The position numbers were made by a program, and so were the translations under genes. From Diphasiastrum complanatum (taxonomy: Eukaryota; Streptophyta; Lycopodiopsida; Lycopodiales; Lycopodiaceae), in assembly GCA_029204225.1 (NCBI GenBank), contig CM055097.1:6033676-6097675 (forward strand): a stretch of 64,000 bases of DNA, given 5' to 3'. The notes below the pieces were generated by a model. The model was given only the letters and a program-made list of their open reading frames with translations, made no database searches and had not been told where the DNA came from. Shown here piece by piece: positions 26,506 to 37,526 of this stretch (position 1 is its first letter; each line of letters begins with the position of its first letter).

Positions 26506-27436
26506 GTTACTTGTTTCGAAATCCTTTCGTCGGCCCTCCAAATTGCAAATTGTATCTGTTTCGAGCTCCGAGTTCTGGCTTGCTATTTGGTGACAGATGC
26601 TTTGGCCAGTTTAAAGGAAGTTGGGCATTTAGATGATGTGCCCACTGTACAATACGTGGAGTAGATGTTTTTATTCTGTTAGCGTGCAAATGTTAGTTTC
26701 TGATGCTTACACGTTGGAGGGTTCAGGTTTTGGCTCTTCCTATGAGCAAACACCTGACCCTCTGGAAAAATGTGTTGAGCTCCCAATAAGGATGATTGAT
26801 TGTCCCTAGAAGCTTCATCTAGCCCCTAGCAATGACTCTTATCGGAATTCATATATTGCTGCAATTAGGAGTTCTGTTTGATCCGTAGGTATATGGCTAT
26901 TGCTTAGTTGGATGTCCATTAGTAGATTGTTGATCAGTGTATGCTTTTAGATTGTAACGTGGTCAGGATTATTTTAGGACCTTTAGTACCTGATTCTTTG
27001 ATGTTATTTGTACATGTCATTTTCTGATTATTGAATTCACTTTCCCAATAATGCGGTCTCCACGGAACCATTCCTTCATTCGTATTCCTGCAAGATTTAT
27101 CATTCTTTAGATTGCTTATAATGAAAGTGATCCACTGTGCATAGATCAAAATGAGCTATAGGCATTACACCTATTGTTTGTATGCAAGTTAAGAAGTGAA
27201 AATTCACTGAAAGAAATACCAATCTCATAAAGAGTGACCATGTCTAACTCATACATTGGCATGGTTTTGGAGTTTGGGAGTGAGAATAGTTGCTTTGTAA
27301 GAGTTTGCTACCAACTTGGGGATGGAACTTGCTGGAAATTGTTGACTGGCTTTGTCTTAGCCGGGTTCAGCTTGGATTTATCCTAGTGTACTCGTTACAA
27401 AAATGGGCAGTTTATTATTAAGGGTATTGGCTAATT

Positions 27437-27437
<1 letters not shown>
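26506..27437. other. Patellin 3' region; no further gene seen
   Basis: T-rich sequence following the stop is presumably 3' UTR and terminator region. I could not pick one polyadenylation signal with confidence. No retroelement signature is visible. Confidence 0.4.

Positions 27438-27519
<82 letters not shown>
27438..27519. repeat. Compound microsatellite (TC)n(AC)n
   Basis: About 23 CT units followed by about 18 AC units. It is the reverse complement in form of the (GT)n(GA)n tract at 27722-27781. Confidence 0.97.
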
Positions 27520-27521
<2 letters not shown>

Positions 27522-27721
27522 ATGCATGTCACGGCTTGTACATGTTTTGGGTGGGAGAGTGAGTTCCTTGAAGACCTCTACAATCTTGGAACTGAGCATA
27601 ATCCAGGCCTACTTTTTAGCTAAATATTGGTTTAAGAACAAAAGTTATCTTGTTGAGAAAAGACTTCAAAAACATCAAGGAGCAATTGGAATTTGCACAT
27701 ATTGGAACCCTCCCTTCTTTG

Positions 27722-27781
<60 letters not shown>
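27722..27781. repeat. Compound microsatellite (GT)n(GA)n
   Basis: About 10 GT units followed by about 20 GA units, in inverted arrangement to 27438-27519 with a 202-bp spacer. Confidence 0.97.
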
Positions 27782-27782
<1 letters not shown>

Positions 27783-28107
27783 GTTTGGGAACCTTTTTGG
27801 CCAATTTCTTGCATTTTTTTTTAAAATGTCGGTTTTTGAAATTTTTTGCCTTTCAAATCTTGCATCTCAGTAGGCAAAATACTAGATATTTACATTGATA
27901 AAAAATTTTATTAACTTAATAAACCTATGCAACCCAAGTTTTATAAGGGTATGTCACTTTATTATATACAAATTTCCTTCGTATGAAAATGATAAAACAT
28001 AAAAAAATTTACATTTAGAAGAAGTTATAGGTTTTCTAAATGTCAACTTCCTCTAACTTTTTTATGAAATTGATTTTTGGAGAAATATATGGGTACCATT
28101 GTCAAGA

Positions 28108-28110
<3 letters not shown>

Positions 28111-28150
<40 letters not shown>
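28111..28150. repeat. (GA)n microsatellite
   Basis: Twenty GA units, the third GA/CT tract within 700 bp downstream of the patellin gene. Confidence 0.97.
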
Positions 28151-28153
<3 letters not shown>

Positions 28154-29079
28154 ACCCATGACAATAATTGGGCCCAAATTTTTAGATTATAGAATAGACT
28201 TGATACAATTTCACTACGAACAATTGTATCTCAAACAAAAAGAAAAGTTCAAACTAAAAGAATGGTTGTTTGCATGTGTTAATGAGCACCAAGTTCTTCT
28301 TAATAAAAAAGACAATGTTCATGAAAAAGTTCACAACAAAGTTCAACACAACTTGTTGATAATCTCATCTAGATTCATTAGTTGTGAACACAAGTTTCAA
28401 GTTCAAGGGTGTCACAAATGGTTAGGGGTTCTAATAATCATAATTGGTCAACGTCATTAGCTAATAGAGGTAGGCTATATGGCATTTGGGGCTTTGAATG
28501 ATTAAAGATAGAGCTGACTTAGGGTTTTTCATTTTAGTATGGGCATGCAGGATTTCTAATAAGATGAGGAAGGAGGTGTGGAAAGATGCTTATATGTACT
28601 TGAGAAGCTCGAGCAAGGTTTTGTTTTGCAATCATTGCTTGATGGCCCAATCTCGTATGTCCAATAGTTTGTTTCACAATCATTGCTTACTTGATAGCCC
28701 ATTAGTTCCTCCCATGGATGCCTTATTACACTATCCAAGTTACAATTGAAGCCACTTGCACTTGCATTGGCCTATGCACGAGATTTTAGGCCCTAGTCAC
28801 ATGGAATACACATGTTGGGTGCAATCTATTTTTTAGCTGCACCTAAATCCCTTGTATATGAAACCAACTTAAATATTTGTGCATAATTTTCAATAGCTTA
28901 AGACCATTTTGCTTAAACTATTATGCATGACAAATATTTAGGAATGTGAAGATTGCTTTGTGATTTTTAATAGTTAACTATTGTTATAACGTAGTGAAAG
29001 TGAGAAACTATTATAGGATTTCTTCAAATGGTTGATATACAAATGAGTGAATTAAGTAGTATAAAAGGTTTGGTTGTTC
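28151..29079. other. Spacer; nothing recognised
   Basis: Several short open frames occur on both strands but none has a recognisable motif or a credible splice structure. Confidence 0.4.
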
Positions 29080-29290
29080 CCCAAGAGAGAGAGAAATCTC
29101 TTCTTTTGTATGATAAGTGTATGTAAGAAGGTGAATGGAATGTGATGTGTAATATTTACAATGAATACTACAACGACATAACTAGTTATCCAAAGATATT
29201 TGGGTAAATTGGCATCCAATAACACGAACGATGAAATGATTTGGTCAAGGTCTGTGATTATAAAGGTTATTTTATCTTCCAGGCTCTTAA
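29080..29290 (-). pseudogene. Copia integrase relic
   Basis: Within an open - strand stretch, L-L-L-D-A-N-L-P-K-Y-L-W and V-F-I-V-N-I-T-H match the plant Copia integrase segment that normally reads like L-x-x-A-x-L-P-x-x-F-W and Y-x-x-N-R-x-P. It is about 50 residues long, lacks flanking domains and is surrounded by unrelated sequence. The host frame 29342-29052 is longer only by chance. Confidence 0.6.
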
Positions 29291-29344
29291 GATAACAATA
29301 AGCAATCAGATCAGACAACAACTTAGCAAATAGATTCATCAAAC

Positions 29345-30070
29345 ATAATCAGATTGACTAATAATTCCTCTTAATCGAACACAGAGAATTAGTTCTTATC
29401 AAAGGAAGCAAACATAACAGAGCATCAGACAAGTTCATTATCTGAACACATAGCTCATTTAGAATTGAAAGACTTCCGCTTATAGTTATGCTTAACAGCT
29501 TCGGCTAATTCCCTACACACATTAGTTAGAATTGTCGCTCTCTTGTGACGTCTGAAAATTTGAGTTAGAGTAACTGAAATTCAGTAAGAAATGAAAGGTA
29601 TATGTAACGCAGACAGACAAGTATCACAAACAGTTACAGATCGTTCAGAGTGTATTCGCTCAATTGATAAGAAGTATTGCTGTAAGAGATGGCAGAGGGA
29701 AAGAATGCTCAAGCTTATAGAAACTGGCTCTCTTCTCTCTATTGATACTCAAATCTGTACACGTGTACAATGGCACGAAGTGTCGACCTTATAGGAACGA
29801 TCACCGGCCTGAGTAACGTTTACCAACCGTTAATGTCGGTTGGGATCAGCTAATGTGTCTCTATAGAACGTCGCACAAAACGTCGCGAGTTCTAACCAAA
29901 AAATGAATTTACAAGATGCAAATAGGCCTTTACATAAATTTAGGCACTATAGCATATTTACATGTATAAAAATTAAAAAAATTTACAATATAAAACAATA
30001 ACTTTGGATAATGTGGGATCATGAGGCTCACATATCTCCTTCCTCAGCTGCGTAGTGGCTCGCAAACAAA
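29345..30070. other. Spacer; possible LTR remnant
   Basis: No coding motif. The right-hand part (29780-29900) has CG-rich words such as AACGTCGC repeated twice, which is usual for LTRs here, but no boundaries or partner copy are visible. Confidence 0.3.
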
Positions 30071-30074
30071 TTGC

Positions 30075-30530
30075 TCACGTTCGTATTTGTCGCTTCCTGG
30101 TGGCTGGCTTCTTGTGAAAAATGGCTTTTGCTCGCGTTTCATTTTCTTCATTAACTTGTTCGATGGTCATTCCTTTTGTAGCAAGGAAATAGTTATCCCT
30201 GTGCATGTAATCTTCTTGAAAAGATAAATTTGGATAACCTCCCATTCCACGATTGCCCAATGGTGCAAGAGGGTTGTCGATCAATGTATTGTTTACAAAA
30301 TGAGTGTACCAACTATCCTCGGACAAGATTTCAGACATCTCAACAGAAGGGACAGTCAGAGAGAGGGTTGAATCTATACATTGTGAGAATTTCTTTTTAA
30401 TGTACAATTGTTGGATGGCTAGGAATGCATAGGAAATGAGGGAACTGATATTTACATAACTGTAAGTATAGTATGGTCTGGTCATTGGATTAGTGGAGCA
30501 AAGCATATTGTTTGCTTTTACTTCCTCCAA
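30075..30530 (-). CDS. Unidentified open frame downstream of the coiled-coil region
   Basis: A 151-residue frame that I do not recognise. It begins M-E-E-V-K-A-N-N; further upstream in the same direction, broken sequence gives W-E-I-Y-T-D-W-K, so the start may be earlier. It contains Y-Y-T-Y-S-Y, a hydrophobic patch near the middle and a basic C terminus ending R-K-R-Q-I-R-T. It lies about 430 bp after the coiled-coil frame at 31930-30964, same strand, and may be the end of the same original gene. No stop interrupts it. Confidence 0.35.
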   Translation of the reverse strand: MEEVKANNMLCSTNPMTRPYYTYSYVNISSLISYAFLAIQQLYIKKKFSQCIDSTLSLTVPSVEMSEILSEDSWYTHFVNNTLIDNPLAPLGNRGMGGYPNLSFQEDYMHRDNYFLATKGMTIEQVNEENETRAKAIFHKKPATRKRQIRT

Positions 30531-30731
30531 ATAACGAGAATAGTTATTTTTCCAATCTGTGTAGATTTCCCACAGATCAGGAAAAAGTATTCAACTGGAG
30601 AATCTGGGAGGGATGGGATTAGGGCTAGGAACAACTTCTTTAACATCGAGAATGTGGATTGATTCTAGCTTATTTTCATACTCATCCAGAGCAGGAAAAA
30701 TATTGTTTTCAGATGTTTTTAGATATTCTAG

Positions 30732-30732
30732 G

Positions 30733-30759
<27 letters not shown>
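30732..30759. repeat. (AT)n microsatellite
   Basis: Fourteen AT/TA units between the unidentified frame and the coiled-coil frame. Confidence 0.9.
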
Positions 30760-30763
<4 letters not shown>

Positions 30764-30963
30764 TCCTGTAACAATGTGAATATAATTAGTTTGCACATTG
30801 AACTTATTTTGAACAATGAGCAAGAACACCTTTTTGGTGCACTGTTATCTTGGCCCAAAAAGTGTTTAGATTAGAGAAAGTCCAAGAACTTTCCCATTGG
30901 TCTTTAATATTACCAAAAGGTTTTGGTAAAAGGAGGTAATCCATTCTCCACTGGAGTTTTGGA

Positions 30964-31930
30964 CTATAGAAAGGTCAGTTCCTGCTGAAATGCTTGAAAT
31001 TCTGTCCTCAGTAGTGAATACACTACCTTATTTTTCCTCTGTACAACTTTAATTGGTGATGCTTCCGTCTGCTGCGGAATGATGGCTAGAGTTGGTGGTT
31101 GGTCTGCAGCAGCTTTGTCACTGGATTTCGGCTTCGCAGCATCCTCAGGATCAGTTTGGACCTCTTGATCTTTCTGGATTTGCTTAAAAACAATATCTAT
31201 CTGGATGGCCTTCTCTGATGTATCTTTGGTTGGCTCATCCATCTGTGTAGATTGGTCTTGGTGCTGGATAGATTCTTCGTCTTGAAGATTCTGGATTTGG
31301 CTTGATTGAAACTTAGCCTCTACCAGTTCTTGCTTCAATTTCTCATATGCAACCATATTGTAGCTGGAAGGCTTGAATTATTCGTTCTTGTACGCCCTTC
31401 CAAGTTGTTGGGTCGATCTTGTATTTTCCATGAGATACACAGGCTCCCAATGTAACTTTTGCGCTTATTCGCCACAGAATCGCCTCTTCGGCCTATTTTT
31501 TATAAATTTGGTTGCCCTTTCTAAGCATGTTTGCAAAATTCTGCAGCTGGGCAACAGAGTCCTGGAGTTGCCTTTGACTTGCTTTGGCACGATCTTTGTC
31601 AGCAACCACTTCGTTGCATTTATCTGTCAGCTCCTGGTTACTGCTCTGCAAAGTGGCTTGTGCATGTCTTTCCTCCTGCAAAGAAGCCTGTAGGGTTTGG
31701 ATCTGCTGCTTGAGCAATATATTTTCATTTTAAAAAACATTAGACTGCTCTTGAATTGCTTCAAGTGCCTCCAACGTGGCATCCTACCTACCTTGCGCTT
31801 CTTCAAGAGATGTATCTTTCTTTATCAGCTCCACTTGAGCTACTTCAAGCTCCTCGCTTTTTTGCTTCAGCTCAGCCTTGACCTCTTCCATCTCTTCATC
31901 CCTCTGGATTAGGTCCGCTCAAATGGATTC
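30964..31930 (-). pseudogene. Long coiled-coil protein, decayed, next to a Gypsy gag-protease
   Basis: On the - strand from 31930: heptad-like D-E-E-M-E-E-V-K-A-E-L-K-Q-K-S-E-E-L, then L-K-Q-Q-I-Q-T-L-Q-A-S-L-Q-E-E-R and further helix to about 31490. Next comes a short non-helical part and, after a frameshift near 31370, M-V-A-Y-E-K-L-K-Q-E-L-V-E-A-K-F followed by a Gln/Asp/Lys-rich tail ending at 30964. Three internal stops sit where Gln would fit (for example after E-E-A-Q-G-R and I-Y-K-K). I know no Gypsy pol domain like this; RT should follow protease here but does not. The + strand locus at 53889-56330 has a similar plan (coiled coil, then N-A-Y-E-K-I-A-A, then an acidic/Gln tail). Confidence 0.5.
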
Positions 31931-31949
31931 AGTAAGTCCTCCTACCTCC

Positions 31950-32330
31950 TCACCCCATCTCTAAGGTGACCCCTATTGAACTGGCTGTAAGAACGCCTGA
32001 GAAAAATATTTGTTTGGTAGACCAATTTATAATAGCATATAACCATGGTCTTCCAAATAATACTGAATACGGTGGTGTATCTACTGGGTTTATGACAAAG
32101 AAATTCATAACGAACGTCTCTGTCTCTATAATTACGTTGACACCTCTCAGGTCTCCTACTGATATGCATTTAGATGCATCTGCTAAATGAGTTTTATGGT
32201 GAGTAGTAAGCTGGATATGGTTTTCTAGTCCTAACTCTTTAACCATTGCCTCAGTCATTAAGTTAATACTAGATCCTGAGTCTACTAGTATTTTATCAAT
32301 AGTATGGCCACCTATAATGACACTAATTTA
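31950..32330 (-). pseudogene. Retropepsin-like domain, downstream copy
   Basis: Reading from 32330 on the - strand: G-G-H-T-I-D-K-I-L-V-D-S-G-S-S-I-N-L-M, an aspartic protease active site with the D-S-G triad. Then come L-A-D-A-S, G-V-N-V-I-I and the C-terminal signature S-V-L-F-G-R-P-W-L-Y. This is the clan AA protease arrangement found in plant Ty3/Gypsy gag-pro proteins, where it cleaves the polyprotein. The frame is open through 31950. It is the second of two such domains in a row; the first lies at 32430-32960. Confidence 0.8.
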
Positions 32331-32429
32331 TGGGACTCCACAATCTCCTCTATCTACATATTCTACTCTATTGTTGTATGCAGGTATGGGTACTGTGACG
32401 AACCTCTCCCATTCCTCAGTCCTTACGAA

Positions 32430-32960
32430 CTAAACCCCTTCATCCTCTAAAGTATAGCTTGAGGAAGATGTAGGTGTCTCACCTTCGTATTTATCCTTCT
32501 CCCAGGATACCGTAATTCTTTTATGACTTTTCCCTGCTGATGTTTCCATCTGATCTCTGAAGGTAATTTCCTTCTTCTTCCAGTGAGTTACGACATCGAC
32601 TTGGTAGAGCCATGGTCGTCCTGATAATACTTTATATGATGAATCTATTGTAGTTTTTGATATAATAAAGTCCATTAGAAACTTATGGTCTCCAATGTAG
32701 ACTATTGCTTGAGACAATTCCCCTATTGGTGATCTTCTAGTTGCATCAGCTAACCTCAAATGTCTTAATGTGGGTGCTATTCTATGGTGAATGCCTCTCA
32801 TATGTTGTTTCTTCAGTCATTATATTTACACTAGATCCGGAATCTATAGGCACAGTATCTAAAATGTAGCCATTGATTACTACTTGAATCTCGGGTTGAC
32901 CTTCATCACCGTAGTTAACTAGTCCTACATTGACTAACGGTAACTTCGCTTTTCTTTCTT
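32430..32960 (-). pseudogene. Retropepsin-like domain, upstream copy
   Basis: From 32900 on the - strand: I-N-G-Y-I-L-D-T-V-P-I-D-S-G-S-S-V-N-I-M-T (active site with D-S-G). After a frameshift near 32800 come R-L-A-D-A-T-R-R-S-P-I-G, an I-Y-I-G-D-H segment and V-L-S-G-R-P-W-L-Y. The order of elements equals that of the copy at 31950-32330, but the sequences are clearly diverged, so this is not a recent duplication. The frame continues with a Ser/Thr-rich linker to 32430. Confidence 0.78.
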
Positions 32961-33350
32961 TTTTTCCTTTGCAAAAATTGTGTAATCTCTTTCTTATAGT
33001 ATTGATTATCCTCTAATAACTGTTTAAAAGTTATATTGGGCATTCTGGAGACAAGGTCTTCCACTATATCATATGAACGATGTCTAAGTGGCGATAGATC
33101 TCTAGGTATCTCGCTACTTATAATTGGATCTGAGAACTTACTTTTTTAACTTTTCTAGTCTCTTCATCTAAAAGCTTTTTAGCTTTCGAACTAATATCAA
33201 CCTCGTAGTATTTTTCAGCAGACCTATCAAAGTCTAGCTCTCTGCTATTAGAAATTTCTACTGGCTGTTCTGCGACTGTCGCTTTATCTATTGCATTTTT
33301 TGCGTTTTTCGCGGATTTCGTTTAACTTGAATAAGGGAGGAATAAATGTC
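32961..33350 (-). pseudogene. Gypsy gag-protease linker region
   Basis: Broken translation between 33350 and 32960 gives E-Q-P-V-E-I-S-N-S-R, Y-Y-E-V-D-I-S-S-K-A-K-K-L-L, then Y-D-I-V-E-D-L-V-S and N-I-T-F-K-Q-L-L. This resembles the segment before the protease in plant Gypsy gag-pro proteins. Several frameshifts and a stop occur. The gag proper, expected upstream (above 33350), is missing. Confidence 0.55.
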
Positions 33351-33895
33351 ATACCCATGACTGGACTAATCTTGGATTATTATCTCGTTAGGAGGTCAGC
33401 AGGCCTACCTTCGTCCGTAAATTAATTATGATTATGAGGGGTTTGGGGCCCTCATGTTTTAGGTTGGAGGCCTAAAACTCAAGATAGTGGATTTATATGG
33501 GTTTATCACTGACTCATAAGAGAACTAATTGAGGTGGCCCAGTTGGTTGTTGATTTGTCCAATGAGGTGTCACAATACACTACTGGTGGTGCATCGACCT
33601 TGGAGGGTATGAGTATACACATTGGGCTCTCACTAGTATATGCTTGATTTTGATGTTAGTAGCTACATGTTGCTGGTGTGACTCCTCTCTCCTATTGAGT
33701 GATTGATCCATAGCTTGGAGGCTAAATCCATATAATCTAGGTTTGGTTGGGTTGGTTCCTCCATTTCTCTATTATTATTATTATTATTAATTTTGTGGTT
33801 TGCCTAATCTTTGTATCTTTGATGAGGACTTGAAAGAATAGCATATCTTCTACTACTACATCAAATTCACATATTTTTTACTCAAAGAAAGGCTA
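33351..33895. other. Spacer, possible Gypsy LTR fragment
   Basis: ATGTCATACCCATGAC at about 33347 resembles the TGTCATACCC start of some plant Gypsy LTRs. No partner copy or end is visible. A short (ATT)n run lies at 33770-33790. No gene is seen. Confidence 0.3.
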
Positions 33896-33899
33896 CAAG

Positions 33900-34870
33900 A
33901 ATAAATGAAAAAAACAAGCATGGTCACCTATGAATTTTCAGCAAACTAAAGAGCAAGCTAAGTATACTCAAGATTCATTCTCATCAAATTCAAAAAAAGG
34001 ACTATTCTACAAGTATTGCAAAAAGGAAAGACACTTATTGGAGGATTGTTGAATTCTCAAATTCAACAATAAAAAGAGAAAGAAATAATAGTAGTGTTTT
34101 CTGCAACAACAAACAAAATGTTGCTACAATGGAAGACTCTAAGCCTAATGGAAAAGATGAAGGTGACAGTTTTTATGAGTAAAGCATAAGACAATCAAGA
34201 TGATGAGTCTTGGCACTTGGACTCAAGAGCTACACAATATATGAGAAAGCTACTGGACTGGTTTCAGGAGTATAACTCTTTCAAATACCCAAAGGCATAT
34301 TCATTTGGGTGGTACAAATACACATCGAATCCATGGTGAAAATATTGCTAAATTATAGTTTTAAAATGGTAATGTCAAGTTAATTACAATTGATTTTCAT
34401 GTACCAAATCTTACTAAAAATTTACCATCCATAAGCAGAATAGTAGATTTGGGTCACAAGCTTGAATTCAATGAAGATGGACATTCTATATTTGATAAGA
34501 GTAGAAGTCTAGTTGCACTCTATCTCTATAAGTTGTGTCATTGCTATTTATCAACTATTCAAACCCTCACAACCTCTACTTCAACTAGTAAGAACATGTT
34601 ATAATATTATAGGTCGGCTCATTTGAATTACGATAACATTTTACATATGTCAAAAAGAAAGATGGTTCATGATCTAGACTATAATAGTAAAAAATATGTC
34701 ACAACTCGTCAAAGTTGCATGATTGGCAAACATGCTAGAACTCCTTTTAAAATCTGATCATGTTCATAAATCCAAAGGTCCTTCAGATCTTGTATATGTT
34801 AATTTATGTGGGCCTATGCAGACTCATTCAATAACAGGAGCCAAATATTTTCTAACATTTGAAAGTACTG
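33900..34870 (+). pseudogene. Copia gag tail, protease and integrase start, decayed
   Basis: The + strand gives a zinc-knuckle remnant Y-K-Y-C-K-K-E-R-H-L-L-E-D-C with Tyr replacing the first Cys (about 34000-34048). A protease site S-W-H-L-D-S-R-A-T-Q (Gly changed to Arg) lies near 34205. N-L-P-S-I-S-R-I-V-D-L-G-H is the protease flap end, and A-H-L-N-Y-D-N the pre-integrase; both relate to CopA. The beginning of integrase (near 34790-34860) is followed by an abrupt change of sequence at about 34870, where a - strand element's LTR begins. Many stops and frameshifts are present. Confidence 0.75.
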
Positions 34871-35563
34871 TACTTTAGGACCATAAATGGATCTACAAAA
34901 GATCCACAAGAGTGATTGGATGCTTGCTTAACAATCTATCAAAAAACTAGACACAAAAAAGTTGATCTAGATTGGCAATTTGACAAACAACAAGCATTAA
35001 CAATCAAAATCATTGATAAACATTGAAATCCGAGCCCACACGTGTGTACTATATATAGGCTGTAGTACGGCCTTCAACCTGAGAAACAAGTAGAAATTGA
35101 TTTGGTTTCATTTGGATCACAAAAACTCAATGTACATAGTGAACTAGCTTGAGATTGCCATTGAGCTCCAAAAATTTTCTATCTTCTCACTATGGAGAGA
35201 GGGAATACATAGCAAATTCGACTTCCTTCTTGAAGTTAGGTGGATTTCCAGCATGTAATAAGGAAGTTAACTCACTCTCCTTGACCTAAAATGAAACCCT
35301 AGCCTATTTCCTAGAGTCGTGCTTGGTAGATAGCTAGTTGGTCAAATTTTCACCTTAAATCTAGGATTTAGGTCCTATAAACTAGGAATCACTACCAAAA
35401 TGACATGACCAATCCTATGGACTTGACCTAACCTACATTAGGAGTGGATTTCCACGTGGAATCTTGGCCTCACATGTGTGGAATCCACTTATGTACAAAA
35501 TTTACATTATACTACATGGTTTTTGATCAAGCTAGATTTGCCAATGTTTGGCAATTTTTCACA
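34871..35563 (-). repeat. 3' LTR of the - strand element CopE (left end uncertain)
   Basis: The right end, ...CAATTTTTCACA at 35563, followed by CTCCTC (the - strand polypurine tract), matches the corresponding end of the CopD LTR (42963). The left end is not defined; Copia sequence of the other orientation begins by 34870. The CopD-type end TGTTGAATTT is not visible, so this LTR is probably truncated. Within it lies an ACACGTGTGT palindrome near 35040. Confidence 0.6.
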
Positions 35564-35764
35564 CTCCTCAAATTTAGCTTGATCTATTTACAACTCTCTT
35601 TCTAGATGAATGAATGATTTTAGAAGTGTCTAAAAAATCCAGCTACAAACAAGGAACTTTTGAGACTCCAATAGAGAATGATGTCCATGAAGGATCTTTC
35701 ACCACCTCTTAAAGGATCCCTTACAAGATGTTCCATAAATGTGTTATGTAGCACACTTCAAAAA

Positions 35765-36142
35765 CTATACATCATGCCAAGCCATAGATTCCAAGGCATT
35801 TTGTGCACTTGAAGATACATCAATTAAACTATTAAGTGCATACATAATGTTGCCAAAGACAACTTGCCTTGCCTGATCCATATGATTGAGCCTAGATGGC
35901 TCCATCTTGATACTCATGGTTCTTCTTGGAGTCCTCGGGTCTTGAGCTTGCTCCTCCACTTGACTTGACTCCAAACCATCAATGAATTGAATAAGGTGTT
36001 GATCCAAAGGTGCTTCTTCAAGTTTACAGATCTTCCACTCTTGAAAGATCACATTTCCACCATTGACAAATTCTTTGGTTGAAAACAAGTAGATTCTACA
36101 ATCTCTACTTGAAGAGCAAAACACTACCATTATTCCTATCAT
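35765..36142 (-). pseudogene. CopE integrase C-terminal remnant
   Basis: The frame opens with V-V-F-C-S-S-S-R-D-C-R-I-Y-L-F-S and V-I-F-Q-E-W, matching the last integrase segment of Copia polyproteins (usually Y-x-L-x-x-x-x-x-x-x-S-R-D-V-x-F-x-E). An acidic linker follows and then R-L-N-H-M-D-Q-A, with no RT. It continues the same element as 37517-36267 after a stop-filled gap of about 120 bp. Confidence 0.65.
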
Positions 36143-36266
36143 TTAAATAGGATAATCTTTGGTCCTTACATTGGAATGATCATGCACAAAGCACGTGGAC
36201 ACGAAAATTTCCAAAGCAAATGATGTTTCATCTTTTATGACTCTATTCAAACTATAACAAAAATAG

Positions 36267-37517
36267 TTATCTAATGGATATTGCTTTATCAACAACAAAT
36301 GTAGATTTTAAAGCATCCCATTTTATTGTCTTGTCATACAAAGTAATAAACACCATGAATCTTAAAGGTAAGAAACAAGTCACCTCATGTCTACTACTAC
36401 TTTCCAGAAAGTATTCAAAGATAGTAGACTCTCCAACGCTCACCATCCTTGCAAGATGCACACTTGAATGGAAAATTTGCATGCAATTTGATAACTCGGC
36501 CATTGTCATTGAGGACTCCCTTGGAACTCTCATGCTTTGAGGCTGATCCTCAAGATCTTCCTCCTTTTGATGCTCCTCATCAATGCAAGCAAGATCACAC
36601 TTTGCCAAGATCTCCTCTTGAGTGATTTCCTCCTTTGCCAAGCTCATTCTTTCAAAAGAAACACTAGCTTCCAACTTAAACAATCTTCCATGTTTAAATC
36701 CCTTTGCAATGCAAACATCATTCTTCAAGATGAAACAAACATCATGCTTAAAGTGGACATCTAAACCACTTTCTAAGAGTAGACCAACACTAAGCATATT
36801 CTTGGTGATTGATGGTACATAAAGGACATTTTCTAGATCCATGCATTTTGAGGATTCTAGACACAAAGAGATGGTGCCAACACCATCTATGTGGGAGCTA
36901 GCCCCACTGTCAATCCACCAATTGTCTCTTGAATTGCTATTGCTTGTTGGTGAGGATGTGGATGCCATCAAGAATACATCTACTTCATCCTCCTCCTCCT
37001 CCTTTGCAATGTTTCCTTGTTTGTCCTCCTCCACTTGTGCTCTTAGCCTCTTGTAGCATTCAGATGCATAATGCCCCTTCTTTCCACAAAAGAAGCATTT
37101 TTGCTTTGACTTGTCCTTTGAGCTTGATGCATCATCCTCTTCTTTGGCCTCCTTTGGATGCTTCTTCTTTCCATTGGTCTTCTTTTTGCCCTTGAATGAG
37201 AAATTGGCTTTCTCATCACCATCCTGCAAAGACAAGGAACTCATCCTAGGTCTTGCATGGAGCATCCTACACTCTTCAGCCACTACTACATTGTGAAGTT
37301 TTTCTATAGTTGGCAAAGTGACTTGGATGGCAAAACTTTGGACCAAATTTGCAAAGTCATCTCCTAGACCATTAAGGACAATTTGTAGAAGCTCTCCATC
37401 ATGAATCTTCTCTCCAATGGAAGCCAACTCCCTATTTAGAGACTTGATTTTGAGTACATAATCCTGTGCACTCTCCTCACTTCTTCTCATGCTTTGCAAA
37501 ATTTGATTTCTAAGCAT
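36267..37517 (-). pseudogene. CopE gag-protease fusion frame, internally deleted
   Basis: A 416-residue uninterrupted frame. It starts inside gag (L-R-N-Q-I-L-Q-S-M). It has a complete zinc knuckle K-C-F-F-C-G-K-K-G-H-Y-A-S-E-C, and the protease site W-W-I-D-S-G-A-S-S-H is intact but followed immediately by I-D-G-V-G-T-I. About 30 residues normally between the active site and that strand are missing. The flap N-M-L-S-V-G-L-L-L-E-S-G follows, then an acidic stretch and a tail I cannot assign. Integrase core and RT are absent. The gag N terminus is cut at about 37520, where + strand Copia sequence begins. Confidence 0.8.
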
Positions 37518-37526
37518 AAGAAAAGG

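Noticed and set aside
31950-32960. Tandem proteases as a sign of an endogenous caulimovirus-like element
   Set aside because: I see no movement protein, coat protein or RT of that group nearby; the linker and protease look like plant Gypsy gag-pro.
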